A DNA stretch of 64,000 bases from Gautieria morchelliformis (Eukaryota; Basidiomycota; Agaricomycetes; Gomphales; Gomphaceae): the NCBI GenBank assembly GCA_015179125.1, contig WHVA01000143.1, forward strand, positions 164,832 through 228,831, given 5' to 3'. A program made the position numbers and the translations under genes. Each line of letters opens with the position of its first letter. The stretch's first letter is position 1. The notes beneath the pieces were generated by a model. The model saw only the letters and a list, made by a program, of their open reading frames with translations, searched no databases and was not told where the DNA came from. This document shows, in pieces, positions 9,859 to 19,246 of the stretch.

Positions 9859-11165
9859 ATGCTCAGCAGCGTGCCCCTTCATCCCGCAGCAGCCCCTCAT
9901 CTCCATCTTGAACGTCTCCCGCGTACGCAACACCCTTATCACGCCTGGCAGCACCGGCAGAAACACCCTCGTGTGCTTTACGAGCTGCAGGCTTGCGCTG
10001 GAGGACGGCGCGCTTGTGGCCCGGGACCTGTGGATCGACGAGGAGAGGGGAGTCATTCTGGACGCGCAGGTGAGCGTGGGGCGCGCCGTCACTGGCACTG
10101 GATGCGCAGCGCTGACGCTCGTCTCACTAGAAAACATTTTTCGAAGACGGCTTCCGCCCGGACACCACCGTCGGTCTCGGGGGCGATATCCTGAGGACCG
10201 TCGCTCCCCGGCGGTGTCTCCTGTAATCACTAATTAACTAGACACATGTACTGTACCCCGGGTTTCGTCGACATGCAGATAAACGGCGCGTATGGCTTCG
10301 ACTTCTCCATCTTCCACAACGCGGATGCGGCGGCGTACGAGGCGGGCGTGTGCATGGTTGCGCGCAAGATCGTCGAGACGGGCGTCACGTCGTGAGTCGC
10401 TTGCCTGATCACTTGGGCGCGAGACGTAGTTCCGCAGTGCATTGGCCATGACATACCGTCGCACTGATGTTTCTCACCTCGTGCATCCTCCAGGCTGCAC
10501 GCTGACTGACCTCACCCCCGCCTACTCCTAGATTACTCCCCACCATCATCGTATGTCCGCCTCCCGTCTGCTCCCTCTTTACATAGCCGCTCAGCCACCC
10601 CTCACCCCCAGACCCAGCAGCGTTCCCTCTATCCCGGCACAACGTTCATGTTACCCGTCGCTCACGCCCATCCATCGCAGCTCCTCAAATCCCTCTCCCT
10701 CGCCTCGCACCCGCGCAGCGCGACGCTGCTGTTTTTTTTTTGGCTTTGGCTTTGGCTTTGGAGGAGTGGTGTTGTCGACGGGCGTTGTTTTGCGGCGCAC
10801 CCAGAGGGGTGTATTCTCGTCACGGATGGTGTGTCTCTGTCGCTTTTTGTCGGCATGTGACGTTAAAATAACCTGGTAACCTGGTAACCTGGGGCGCAGC
10901 CGTGCCGATGCTGAACCCCCATTTGAAGGAACGGCATGCACGAGTGGCGCGACGGAAAGCGTCTCGTGAAGGAGGGCGTCAAGATGTACATCGCGTATCA
11001 TGTATCATTTGCCTCCCACAGCTGCCTCAACATTGGCAGCCGCAAAGGCACGCAGCGCCCCGGCGCGAATGCGGACCTGGTGCGTCTCGACAAGGCGGGG
11101 TGTGTGAAGGCGGCGTGGGTGGGGTGGAGGAGAGTGTGGGAGGGGGCGGGTGCTGCTGCGTAAGT
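9859..11165 (+). pseudogene. N-acetylglucosamine-6-phosphate deacetylase pseudogene, copy A
   Basis: The family hydrolyses GlcNAc-6-phosphate to glucosamine-6-phosphate and acetate in chitin/GlcNAc catabolism (cytosol). The 5' part reads FTSCRLALEDGALVARDLW and GVILDAQ, an intron at 10070-10130 (GTGAGC...CACTAG), then FFEDGFRPDTTVGLGGDIL, then PGFVDMQINGAYGFDFS with HNADAAAYEAG and IVETGVTS, followed by an intron at 10394. The centre is missing: sequence jumps near 10731 from the block before the WHAEGPF-type motif to EGCILVTDG (about 10805). The C-terminus follows as HEWRDGKRLVKEGVKMY and CLNIGSRKGTQRPGANADL. The catalytic middle is therefore deleted. The true start codon is not resolved; in-frame ATGs upstream hit stops. 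Comparison with copy B supports the assignment. Confidence 0.8.
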
Positions 11166-11429
11166 AGGAAGGTTGTGCTAGTGGTGCTGTTAGGTTAGGT
11201 GTTAGATTTGATGATCGACGAGGCGTGGGTGGAGGACCACAGGCACGGGCGGCGAGGTGGAGTGTTCGAACGCGACGAAGTCGACGGGGGACGGGGAAGG
11301 AGCCAAAGCAATAGATAGCCAGCAAGCCAAAGCAACAGCCCCAATACAGCAGGAGTCGCCAGAGAGAGGAATCACCGGTTGGGAGGTTCCTGGTGTTCCA
11401 TCCTTACCGTTCTGCCTTTATACCACGCG
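11166..11429. other. NagA-A 3' flank, no gene seen
   Basis: Downstream flank of NagA copy A up to the copia fragment. No coding signal was recognised. Confidence 0.4.
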
Positions 11430-12090
11430 CCATTAAGAGAGTTTTCGGTTATTTAAAGGGCACGAAAGAGCTTTGGTTGACTTACGGTCATACTCAAACA
11501 GGCCTAGTGGGATACCCGGACGCGGACGGCAGCACAAGTGAGGACAGGCATACTGTTTCAGGGTATGCCTTCAGCATCAATGGAGGAGCAGCATCCTGGA
11601 GTGTAAAATGTCAGTCAATAATATCCTTATCCACGACAGAAAGCGAATACGTAGCTGCTTCCCATGCCGCGAAAGAAGCCCTTTGGCTTCATTTCCTTTA
11701 TCAAACAGCTTTTTGACGAAAAGCTATCCCCAACTACCATGTTCTCCGATAACCAGTCCGCTATCGCCCTTGCCAAGGATCATCAGTATCACGCTCGAAC
11801 GAAGCATATCGACATACGTTACCATTTCATCCGTTGGATCATAGAAAAGGGTGCCGTTCGATTGGTTTACCGCCCGACCAACGATATGGTGGCTAGTGTT
11901 GGCTCGGCTCAAAAGCCCCGGCTTCGGCTCGGCTCACGCCGGCTCGGGCTCACAGAATTCAGGGCCGGGCCCTGAGTGCCGGCTTGGGCTCGGCTCGGGC
12001 TTGGCCCGGCTTAAGCCGGGGCTCTTCAGTGGGAAATATCGACCGAGGGGATGCAACGCCGAAGTGGAAATTCTATGTACTTTTAACTAG

Positions 12091-12449
12091 CTAGTCGTAT
12101 TCTATATTGACTTCGCTCTCCCCCTCCACAAGCTCACAGTCACTGGAGATGTCAATGACCTCTCCCGGTGTCTGAGGCACCTCCGGACCTTCGTCCATTA
12201 ATTCGAGCTCATAAGAAGACGACGGAGCTGAATCCCGTAGTATCAACTTTGTCTTCAGTCCGCATTTGACGACCTGGAGTGCTTCAACTACATCTCCTTT
12301 GAGTCGGTTCCGCCGTTTTGTGATTGTAATTCCCGAGCTTGAATGCTTTGAGTACCTGAATCTTAGATCAATAGATAGACAATATTCTATGCAAAGATAT
12401 GACTCACCAGTAATGCCGCCAGATTCCTTATTCATAACCATTTCAGTAC
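12091..12449 (-). pseudogene. hAT transposase C-terminal (dimerisation) fragment
   Basis: The minus strand reads ITKRRNRLKGDVVEALQVVK followed by an acidic tail ending VEGESEVNIEYD. That motif is the conserved helix near the C-terminus of hAT transposases, where subunits dimerise. The N-terminal remainder of the same gene is at 15474-15908. After removal of the nested element and its TA duplication the two parts join in frame at PTDFS/TEMVM, so a mariner-like insertion split it. The RNase H-like catalytic core is absent. An intron-like GTGAGT lies at about 12408. Confidence 0.7.
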
Positions 12450-12451
12450 TA

Positions 12452-15400
12452 CAGTTGCGGACAATCAAACTCAGCAAACTTGAGATCTCGTGATCGGATC
12501 TTTTTTTCGACAAACTGAGTTCAGAATTGGATTCAGTGGGTTGAAATACGTTAGAAAACATGTCTTCTAGATTTTTCCTACAACTTTTGAAGGTGGCCAA
12601 ATTTTTTGACCAAAAATTCGAAAAATATGTATGCTAAGTCGGGTTCAGAATGGCCTCAATTGACATCATTGCTCTGTTTGAAACCTGCCGATGTTGCTTT
12701 TGCTTCCTGACAGCCCATGCGGCAGCATTACCAGTAAGCCCCATCCGGTATGCGCTCATAAACCTCCAGGACCGATTGATAAACTGCCGGATTACATCGG
12801 TGGGGCATGCGTTAAGATATTGCAATGCCACTTTCTTCGCTTCTGCAAAAGTTGGTTTGGATACCTCACGATAGCGATACTTGACCCATCCCCAGTACTG
12901 TGGTTCAACCCTGTCAGACTAAATACAATTACTATAAAACATTGAACTTACCATCTCAATTGTTTGAGCTCACAGTGGAACTTGGGCAGGAAGATGCATT
13001 CATGCCCGGCTTTCTTGATAAGAGCCTCAAGCATAGACTCTTGATTCATGAAATCATCCTGTTTGCTGAGGAGGCGGCCCATGCAGCAATCAGTATTTTC
13101 GAACGGGCATACTGGTGCGCACTTGGCACGCATCTTACGAACATCAAAACCACATTCAGTAAGAACGCGTTCCAAACCTTTTGATCTGCCATCTGGAAGT
13201 GTCATCTTCTGTACTTTTCCCCGGTGCTCTGCAACTGGATTGGATTCAGGGATGACCGTGTCACGCTGTCGACGCTGCTTCCCACCATCCGACTTGTTCA
13301 TTTCCATAGCTTTGAGTGCATCTGGACCCAATGATGCGTGAGCTGATGACTGATCAAAAATAAAGAGTGCGACACAATTCGGGTGCGATTCTCGAACACC
13401 TGGATTGCGTGCTTCACTTGAGTAAGCAGCTGTTCTGTATCCCACCAGGCATCGCCATTGGAACCAGGGTAAATGATTTTCCGAGCTTCATCCACAATAT
13501 TTCCTTCTGCATCATGAAGAACAAGACGACTGGTGATTGGATTAATGAACTCCGAGACATGAATAAGACGGCCTCGGCCTTTCTTCTGTAAGATGGTCTG
13601 ATTCGGTCCCAACCATGCCCGCGCTTTGTAATCGTTGACTGAGAGGCAGCTTTCATCGTGAAACTGAGGTATGATCTCTTTCTCGCCCTCTCTCAATGTT
13701 GGTGCCACCTTTCTCAGCTCTGGACCCTCAAACTTTGTCATCCACGCCTCAAACTTGGCCATGGCTGGAAGAAAGAGCTCATTACGGTACTTGACCACGT
13801 CTTCTCTTTCATGCCCATCCATATACACACCCTTTTTGAGTGCCTTCAAGCGCCATCTGAGTCTAAGGAGCCAACGCCGTGCAGTTCGCTCACAAAGCGG
13901 CTGTTTCAACGAGATTGACAGGCCCGGTAGGATTTCTTTATTGAGTGCATGCTGAAATTTGCAAGGGGTGACTTCACCCGCTTTCTGTGAGGTGAGATAC
14001 GCTCGCGCTGCGGTTTTGACACGCTCATCGAGTAGGAGGCTACGTGCCATCTTCTCCCCACCTCGTTTATCCACAGGCAACTGTTCCAACACATGGTAAT
14101 GGTGTGCGAGTGCCCGGACTCGCCGTGCATAATACTCTCCCTTCCCCTCATGCCACTGTTGAGCAATATCAAGACTTGCTTTAATTTTGCCATATCCTTT
14201 GAGCTGGAGGGTGGCGAAGTTCCGGAGAATAAGAAGCTGATTGATTTTTGTGATAGGCAAAGTGTTCCCTGCCTTCTTCAAGTCCTTTTTTATCTGTTCA
14301 CGAAGTTCTTGCCAGCCCGAATATTGGATTCACCTCCATGTGCGCACTCCTCAAGATCGTCCTCCCAACCAATCTCCAAGTCTTTCAGTTCAGCTAGGAA
14401 TGCAGGATCTATCTCGAAATCCATGCTTTCCTGGTGAGCCGGCACTGGGGCAACCTCGACACTTTCTTCCTGAATGGCTGGTGGGATCTCCACCTGCACA
14501 CTTTCTTGCCGGATTGTCACCAGCTCGGAACAGGTGACACTGTGCTCTGCAGGCAATTTGCGAACATGAGTGGATATAAAACCATCCAACGTTGTCTGAT
14601 TCCGGTTCACGTTACGGTAACGGCGTTGGGTGCGCTTTGATTTACTCATTACATCGGGGCCTTTTGCATACTTTTTGGGCCGCTCTGTGACAGTCAGCTT
14701 GGAATTGGTGCATGGTCAACATTTTTAGATACTCACCAGTTCTCCTTTTTTTGCTTTTCCTCAACACATCAGGGACCCAGTCTTTATCCAAGGGATTGTC
14801 TCCCTCATTCATTGCCAATGTAATTAAGTTTTCTTGCAGATTTTCGTCACCCCAATCCCCACACAATGACTCCTCTTCAATGTCTGTATCAGATTCCATG
14901 CCGGCATTGTCATCGTTGATAATAAACCTGGTGCTGTCAAAATGCAACCCTAATTCTTGTTCCAGTATATCATGCATGTTTGGGTTGCTGTTCTCATGGG
15001 GATCAACTGGTGTCGGCATGTCGTTCATGAGAGGTTCCACATTTGGTAACTGTGGAACGTTCGACCGGTTCACCTGATTTCGAAGGCCAGTGGTGTCTCG
15101 GGTATGTTTTGGACGCCGTCGGCGAGCCATTGAAGAGGATACAGTTGTGGCTTGTGGGTCCCACTTGTGTTTCCCTTTTTTTTTTGCGCCACAGCTGTTA
15201 GCCTGAACTAAATTTGGCAAGCGTAATAATGCTCAGCTCATTGAGAGCTTTCGATTACGCATTTTTTCATATTTTTCCCAATTTGTTTTGGGGGTGGCCA
15301 AATTTTCGGTGTTGTCGGCCCAAAATTTTTGATATAAGAAAATCGGCTCGTAGAATCATGTTCATCAGGGTGTAATATACACGTTTTAGCAGTTTTTTAC

Positions 15401-15471
15401 TATTCTGAATGTTTGTAGCAGTGTGCGTAAATAGGGTCACTAAGTTTGCTGAGTTTGATTGTCCGCAACTG
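12452..15471. mobile_element. Tc1/mariner-like (ITm) DNA transposon, 3,020 bp, TA target
   Basis: Perfect 30-bp terminal inverted repeats start CAGTTGCGGACAATCAAACT at 12452 and end at 15471; both are flanked by TA (12450-12451 and 15472-15473). TA duplication is the signature of the IS630-Tc1-mariner group. It sits inside the hAT element ORF. The perfect repeats suggest a fairly recent insertion, though the transposase carries frameshifts. Confidence 0.9.
12634..15220 (-). pseudogene. DDE transposase of the mariner-like element, frameshifted
   Basis: An N-terminal acidic region (15220-14740) is followed by an intron (GTGAGTATC...TGTCACAG) and a central region with ERTARRWLLRLRW and GVYMDGHERED. 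The DDE core follows: FHDESCLSVND (first Asp), FIFDQSSAHASLG (second Asp), FLPKFHCEL, then after a 54-nt intron YWGWVKYRYREV. The end is INRSWRFMSAYRMGLTG and RKQKQHRQVSNRAMMS. This is the basidiomycete family whose third catalytic site normally reads ELNPIEM. Here one base is missing exactly there (about 12963-12980), so the Glu is out of frame. Further frameshifts lie near 14300 and 13380. The element could not mobilise itself. The link to IS630/Tc1-mariner rests on the TA target and the DDE layout. Confidence 0.8.
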
Positions 15472-15473
15472 TA

Positions 15474-15908
15474 CTGAAATCAGTAGGCTTGGCAATGGTC
15501 CTTGCATTTGGCTCGATCACCAGGGCCGGCTCAACAATAGTCTTTTGTTTTTTATTTTTATGTTGGTCAGTAGTTTCTACCACCTTAGTCACGACCTTGG
15601 CATGCTTGCGTTGAAACATTGGCCACATTATTGGGATCCTTCAGTGCGGCGCTTGGCTTTAGCGTTCGGCCCGAACGGGCACTCTTGATAGGGAGCAGCT
15701 GAACCTCGTCCTCATCGCTGGGGTCCTGGATACGGGGCAAGGGGATGGCAGTGAGCAGCTGACAGAAATTTTTTTCAAACTCAACCAATAGAGTACAGGA
15801 TATACTCAAATTAGCTACCTGAGTGCCGCTTGCCACCCGAACAGTGCATACCGGGTAAGCGCCCAAAAGCCGCGGCTTCAGGGCTCGGCTCGGGCTCTCA
15901 AAACTCAA
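15474..15908 (-). pseudogene. hAT-element ORF, N-terminal fragment
   Basis: Minus-strand frames read SGRTLKPSAALKDPNN, then a Lys-rich stretch (KNKKQKTI) and NARTIAKPTDFS, ending at the TA where the mariner-like element inserted. It continues at 12449. I do not recognise a domain; position and Lys-rich stretch fit the N-terminus of a hAT transposase. A frame change near 15600 breaks it. Confidence 0.5.
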
Positions 15909-16091
15909 GCCGGGCCTTAGATCCTGGCCTCAGGACGGCTTTGGCCCGGCTCGGCCCGGCTTAGGCCGCGGCTGAAGCCGGGCTTTGCAGAACACGAATG
16001 GTGGCAGACAGACACACTCACCAAAGCATTGCCACCGCGAAAGTTAAGCATTTTGCTGTAGAACTCGGACTGACTACGGTTTTAGGGGGAG

Positions 16092-16418
16092 TGTTGGAAT
16101 ATACGCGACGGAGTGACAAACCGTGGCCGTCTCGTGTCCACATGACGCGGGTTGTTCACCAAGTCTTGTTGTTCACCGTATATGGCTTTTGCGCAGTCGC
16201 AAAAGTAGCTTTTTGTTCTCTTCTTTTGAAAGGCCTATTGTTCTTGGAAATTCTATAAAGTAGCTACTCGCGTTCCACTCAGTGGTTTGACACCTTCGTT
16301 CAAACACTGAGGTGAGATACTCTCCATCTATCCTGCATTTATTGTTACTTATCTGTACGCTCCGTTAGATTATTCGTTCAGGTAAAATACAAAGTGGTTT
16401 GACAACTTCGTTCAAACA
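16092..16418 (+). repeat. 3' LTR of copia-5
   Basis: It starts TGTTGGAATATACG after a purine tract (TTTAGGGGGAG) and ends near GTTCAAACA. It contains twice the motif GTGGTTTGACANCTTCGTTC at about 16275 and 16394, matching the duplicated motif in the copia-2 LTR. The exact 3' end is uncertain because the hairpin at 16420 follows immediately. Confidence 0.7.
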
Positions 16419-16419
16419 T

Positions 16420-16530
16420 CGTGGTGGTCATGTCGCAGACGAGCTACTCCACCCTTGTTGGGCGCCACCTTTGGTCAAAGGTGGCGCCCAACAAGGGTTG
16501 GCGTAGCTCGTCTGCGACATGACCACCACG
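16420..16530. repeat. Long near-perfect hairpin (53/54-nt arms)
   Basis: Left arm 16420-16472 and right arm 16477-16530 are reverse complements over more than 50 positions, with one extra base and about one mismatch; the loop is GGTC. It begins directly after the copia-5 LTR. Confidence 0.9.
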
Positions 16531-17646
16531 AGGCAGAGGTCAAAGAGCAATGGATCAGTCCTTTATGACGAAAACCGTATTTAGAGGGAGGAGTCACGTA
16601 CTGAACACGGGGGTCAGCACCCCGCACAACCAACTACTACTCCTCAACACACGACCTCGACGCCGCGCGGAGAGTACGCGGGACGCGAGTATCGAGGGAC
16701 GAGCGAGGGCGAAGGGGTGCAGGGGCGCGTATCGAGGGCCGCCGCCGCCACCGTCGCCGGGGCCACCTGGGCCCGGTGGGTGGGAATATAGGTATCAGGT
16801 GGGTTTTCGGTGATAGCTGTCTTTTCTTTTTGTGAGGGGAAGGAGGGGATGGGGAGGAGGATGAGAATATGGATCGTTTTGGGGCGCTTTTTTTTCTTTT
16901 TTTTTGCGTTTTGGGGTTCGCATGCGGTGATGGGGGTGAGCAGTGGTGATGGCTTTCCCTTTGATTGCGCTTGAGTGGTGGTGGTTGATTGCTGTGATTG
17001 CGCGTGAGTGGTGATGGCCTGTGGTGTCATTGTTTTTCGTGATTGGTGTTTTATTTCTTTATTTTGATTCTCCGACTACCGGGACGGAGTCGAGCCGAGA
17101 AAACACTGGGGTCTTTCATTCCAAAGTGCCGAACGGTGATGGAAGCCGCCGCTTGCGGGAATTCCCAGGGTTTGATGGGATCTTGGCGTACCACTTCATT
17201 CGACGATGTGCCCAAACGACGCGGTGGAGCTGTTCAACTGGACGTCGGGTTTGGACTCTCCCGGGTTCCTGGACGCGACGCGACCTACCTCCAGTCCTGG
17301 CTCCCGTCCCCCCCCCATCTCATTCACAGATCCGCACCCTACCCCCTCCCACTCATTCCCAAGTGGTCACGTGTCTGCTCTGCGTCTGCTTTTCGGCGCA
17401 GCACGGGAGGAGAGCGGGGCGTCGCTCAGTTCAACCTTCGGTTTTCGGTGGGAACGCCGTCCCCCGCGGGGGGCTCGCGCTTCTTATCGATCGCTTTGCA
17501 CCTTAGGAGCTCCATCCGGTGTTCGCCGCCTCTAGACTACTCTGGCACATCGCTCAGGCGCACCCCTCGGAAATGAGGGGCATATGATCGCTGGCGCACT
17601 TTGAAAACCTTTTCCGGATGGTCTTCACACGTTGCTCATCTATCCT
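16531..17646 (+). other. Unrecognised degenerate coding stretch
   Basis: No family was recognised. Fragments look protein-like in shifting frames: NDAVELFNWTSGLDSPGFL (about 17212-17268) and, around 17440-17640, AVPRGGLALLIDRFAP, ELHPVFAASRLLWHIAQAHP and LAHFENLFRMVFTRCSSIL, separated by stops. This may be the end of a decayed host gene. 16860-16910 has pyrimidine-rich T runs. Confidence 0.3.
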
Positions 17647-17929
17647 CTATGAACTTGGCCGTGATACCAAGGGAACTCTATCTTCTCCTTTTTGCCTGGC
17701 GACCTTGTCCACCTTGGTGCTGGTGGACCCGTGTACTTGATGCTGTTTGAATTCTTCATCACACTGGCTCGGATTCCGCCCTCCCTCTATATGACTTGCT
17801 GTGTTACGTCTCTGTAGAATATGGACATGTAGACGAGCGAAGCTGACATGCCTTGTAGTGACGATAGTGAATAGTGGAACCCTAGGTAATGCTACTCCGC
17901 CTCCGACAAGTGTGAAAGTACGATTCAGG

Positions 17930-18006
17930 TGAGCATTCGATATATGTATGGATTCGATGTGCGCTCCCTGAACTCCCTGGGCCACGGAAGTTGCAACGGG
18001 CGGCAC
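17930..18006 (-). pseudogene. Short copia reverse transcriptase scrap
   Basis: The minus strand encodes QGAHIESIHISNAHLN, close to QGAHIESVDISNAYLN of copia-3. It is only about 25 residues long and lies beside the start of NagA copy B, where that copy's first exons should be. Confidence 0.55.
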
Positions 18007-18118
18007 AGCGCGACATGCGAAGGCGGCCGCAACCTCGCGGACTACCCCATCGCCTGCAGCTCATCCAATCGCCGAAGAAGCCTTCCATCAGGAAATGGGC
18101 ATCGATACGTACTGTAGT

Positions 18119-18822
18119 AGTCCGGGCTTCATCAACATCCAGATAAATGGCGCCTATGGCTTCGACTTCTCCATCTTCCACAACGCGGATGCGGGCGCGT
18201 ACGATGCGCATGGTTGCGCGCAGGATCGTCGAGACAGGTGTTACGTCGTGAGTGGCCTGCCTGATCACTTGGGCGCGAGTCCCAGTTCTGGTCGTGTTTA
18301 AAGTGACATGCCGTCGCGCTGTTTCTACCCTCCTCTCGTGCATCCTCCAGGCTGCACGCTGACTGACCTCACGCCCACCTCCTAGATTACTCCCCACCAT
18401 CATCGTATGTCCGCATCGCCTCTGCTCGGCCCTTACATAGAGGAAGCTCAGCTACCCCTCACCCTCCCAGACCCAGCAGCGCTCCCTCTATCCCACAAGG
18501 TAACTCGGGCCTCCCGCCTCCCGCATCACGTTTACGTTACCCGTCGCTCACGCCCATCCATCGCAGTCCTCCGATGCCTCTCCCCCGCCTCCGACGCACC
18601 CGCGCAGCGCGACGGTGCTCGGGTGGCACGCTGAATGCCCGTTCCTGTAGTATGAGAAGCATGGCGCACACATGCCGGGGTACCTCCTCAGTGCGGCAGC
18701 GCCGGAAGGTCCCATCCTTCCCGTTTTCCGCTATTCTACGCTATGCCCACCGCGCGCGACTAACCCTAACCACGCGTGGGTGTTTGTTGACGCAGGTATC
18801 GCGTCCTTCGAAACGGTGTACT
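18119..18822 (+). pseudogene. NagA pseudogene copy B, part 1
   Basis: 18119-18247 encodes PGFINIQINGAYGFDFS and HNADAGAY, with a short deletion (about 7 nt against copy A) that breaks the frame. It is followed by a GTGAGTGG donor at 18248. Next come LLPTII, a Pro/Ser-rich exon with HPRSATVLGWHAECPFL (the sugar-phosphate/metal-site region; a TAG follows where the family continues), EKHGAHMPGYLLSAAAPEG, and after another intron ASFETVY. The sequence stops at GTACT, where copia-2 inserted, and resumes at 24068. The first exons are missing. Together with parts 2-4 it is the most complete NagA copy here. Confidence 0.82.
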
Positions 18823-19191
18823 TGTTGGAGCTGCGGGTACTGCGGGCACGTGACCGTGGGCATAATGCAAACACGTGACAGCCGCGCATTGTACTTTATG
18901 CGAGTGGACCACCCATTGTGTCTATTGTTCTCTTGATCCTTTTGTTGTCCCTTTTAGTTTAGAACAATGGCCTCTTACAGTATAAGTAGAACGCCATTAG
19001 ATCGCTCTCCTCAGTCGTTTGGCTACGCTCTCGCGTTCAAACACTGAGGTGAGACACAATACTTAGTATCTATTTTTCTTTAACTCACCTGTATATCATA
19101 GACTCTTATTACAGGTGAATATACACAGTCGTTTGGCTACGCTCTCGCGTTCAAACACTGAGACTCTTATTACAGATCATCTAATCTTACA
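18823..19191 (+). repeat. 5' LTR of copia-2
   Basis: TGTTGGAGCT...AATCTTACA. It contains TATAAGTA at 18981-18988. A 37-bp direct repeat starting CAGTCGTTTGGCTACGCTC lies at 19012-19048 and 19126-19162; the first copy is roughly 30 bp past the TATA-like box, so the repeat probably spans the start of the transcript. Confidence 0.95.
18981..18988 (+). promoter_or_regulatory. TATA-like box in copia-2 LTR
   Basis: TATAAGTA lies mid-LTR, upstream of the duplicated motif. It is repeated in the 3' LTR. Position and sequence suggest the core promoter; not tested. Confidence 0.5.
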
Positions 19192-19206
19192 GGTTATTGG
19201 GCCCCC
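19192..19206 (+). promoter_or_regulatory. Copia-2 primer binding site
   Basis: GGTTATTGGGCCCCC immediately follows the LTR. It matches the initiator tRNA-Met anticodon stem-loop complement with one extra T compared with copia-1 and copia-3. Confidence 0.75.
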
Positions 19207-19246
19207 GCACCAAATCACTAGTTCCCCTTAAGCTCCCTTCAAAACC

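Larger units (their letters stand above)
11894..15997. mobile_element. hAT-type DNA transposon, 8-bp TSD, internally deleted
   Basis: ATGGTGGC occurs at 11886-11893 and 15998-16005. Removing 11894-15997 and one repeat rejoins the copia RNase H frame. Ends are TAGTGTTGGC and, on the other strand, TCGTGTTCTGC. Both ends carry GC-rich subterminal repeats of GGCTCGG/GGCCCGG type. Eight-base duplications are characteristic of hAT, and the enclosed frame has a hAT C-terminus. Without the nested mariner-like element it is about 1.08 kb, so it is a non-autonomous deletion derivative. Confidence 0.85.
11430..16091 (+). pseudogene. Copia pol 3' end (copia-5), split by a hAT element
   Basis: 11430-11893 encodes the end of a copia RNase H: IKRVFGYLKGTKELWLTY, DADGSTSEDRH, SLSTTESEYVAASHAAKE, then after a frameshift near 11700 FSDNQSAIALAKDHQYHART and RPTNDMVA. 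The frame resumes at 16006 with KVKHFAVELGLTTV and a purine tract before the LTR at 16092. It closely parallels copia-2, so it is the same lineage but older. Everything upstream of RNase H is lost. The break at 11894-15997 is exactly a hAT insertion with an 8-bp duplication. Confidence 0.85.

Noticed and set aside
11894-15997. Treating the whole nested block as one mariner-like transposon
   Set aside because: The outer flanks are an 8-bp duplication and the inner a TA duplication with different inverted repeats; the outer frame has a hAT C-terminus.
16420-16530. Transcription terminator hairpin
   Set aside because: Far too long and perfect, no U-tract, and this is not a bacterial context.
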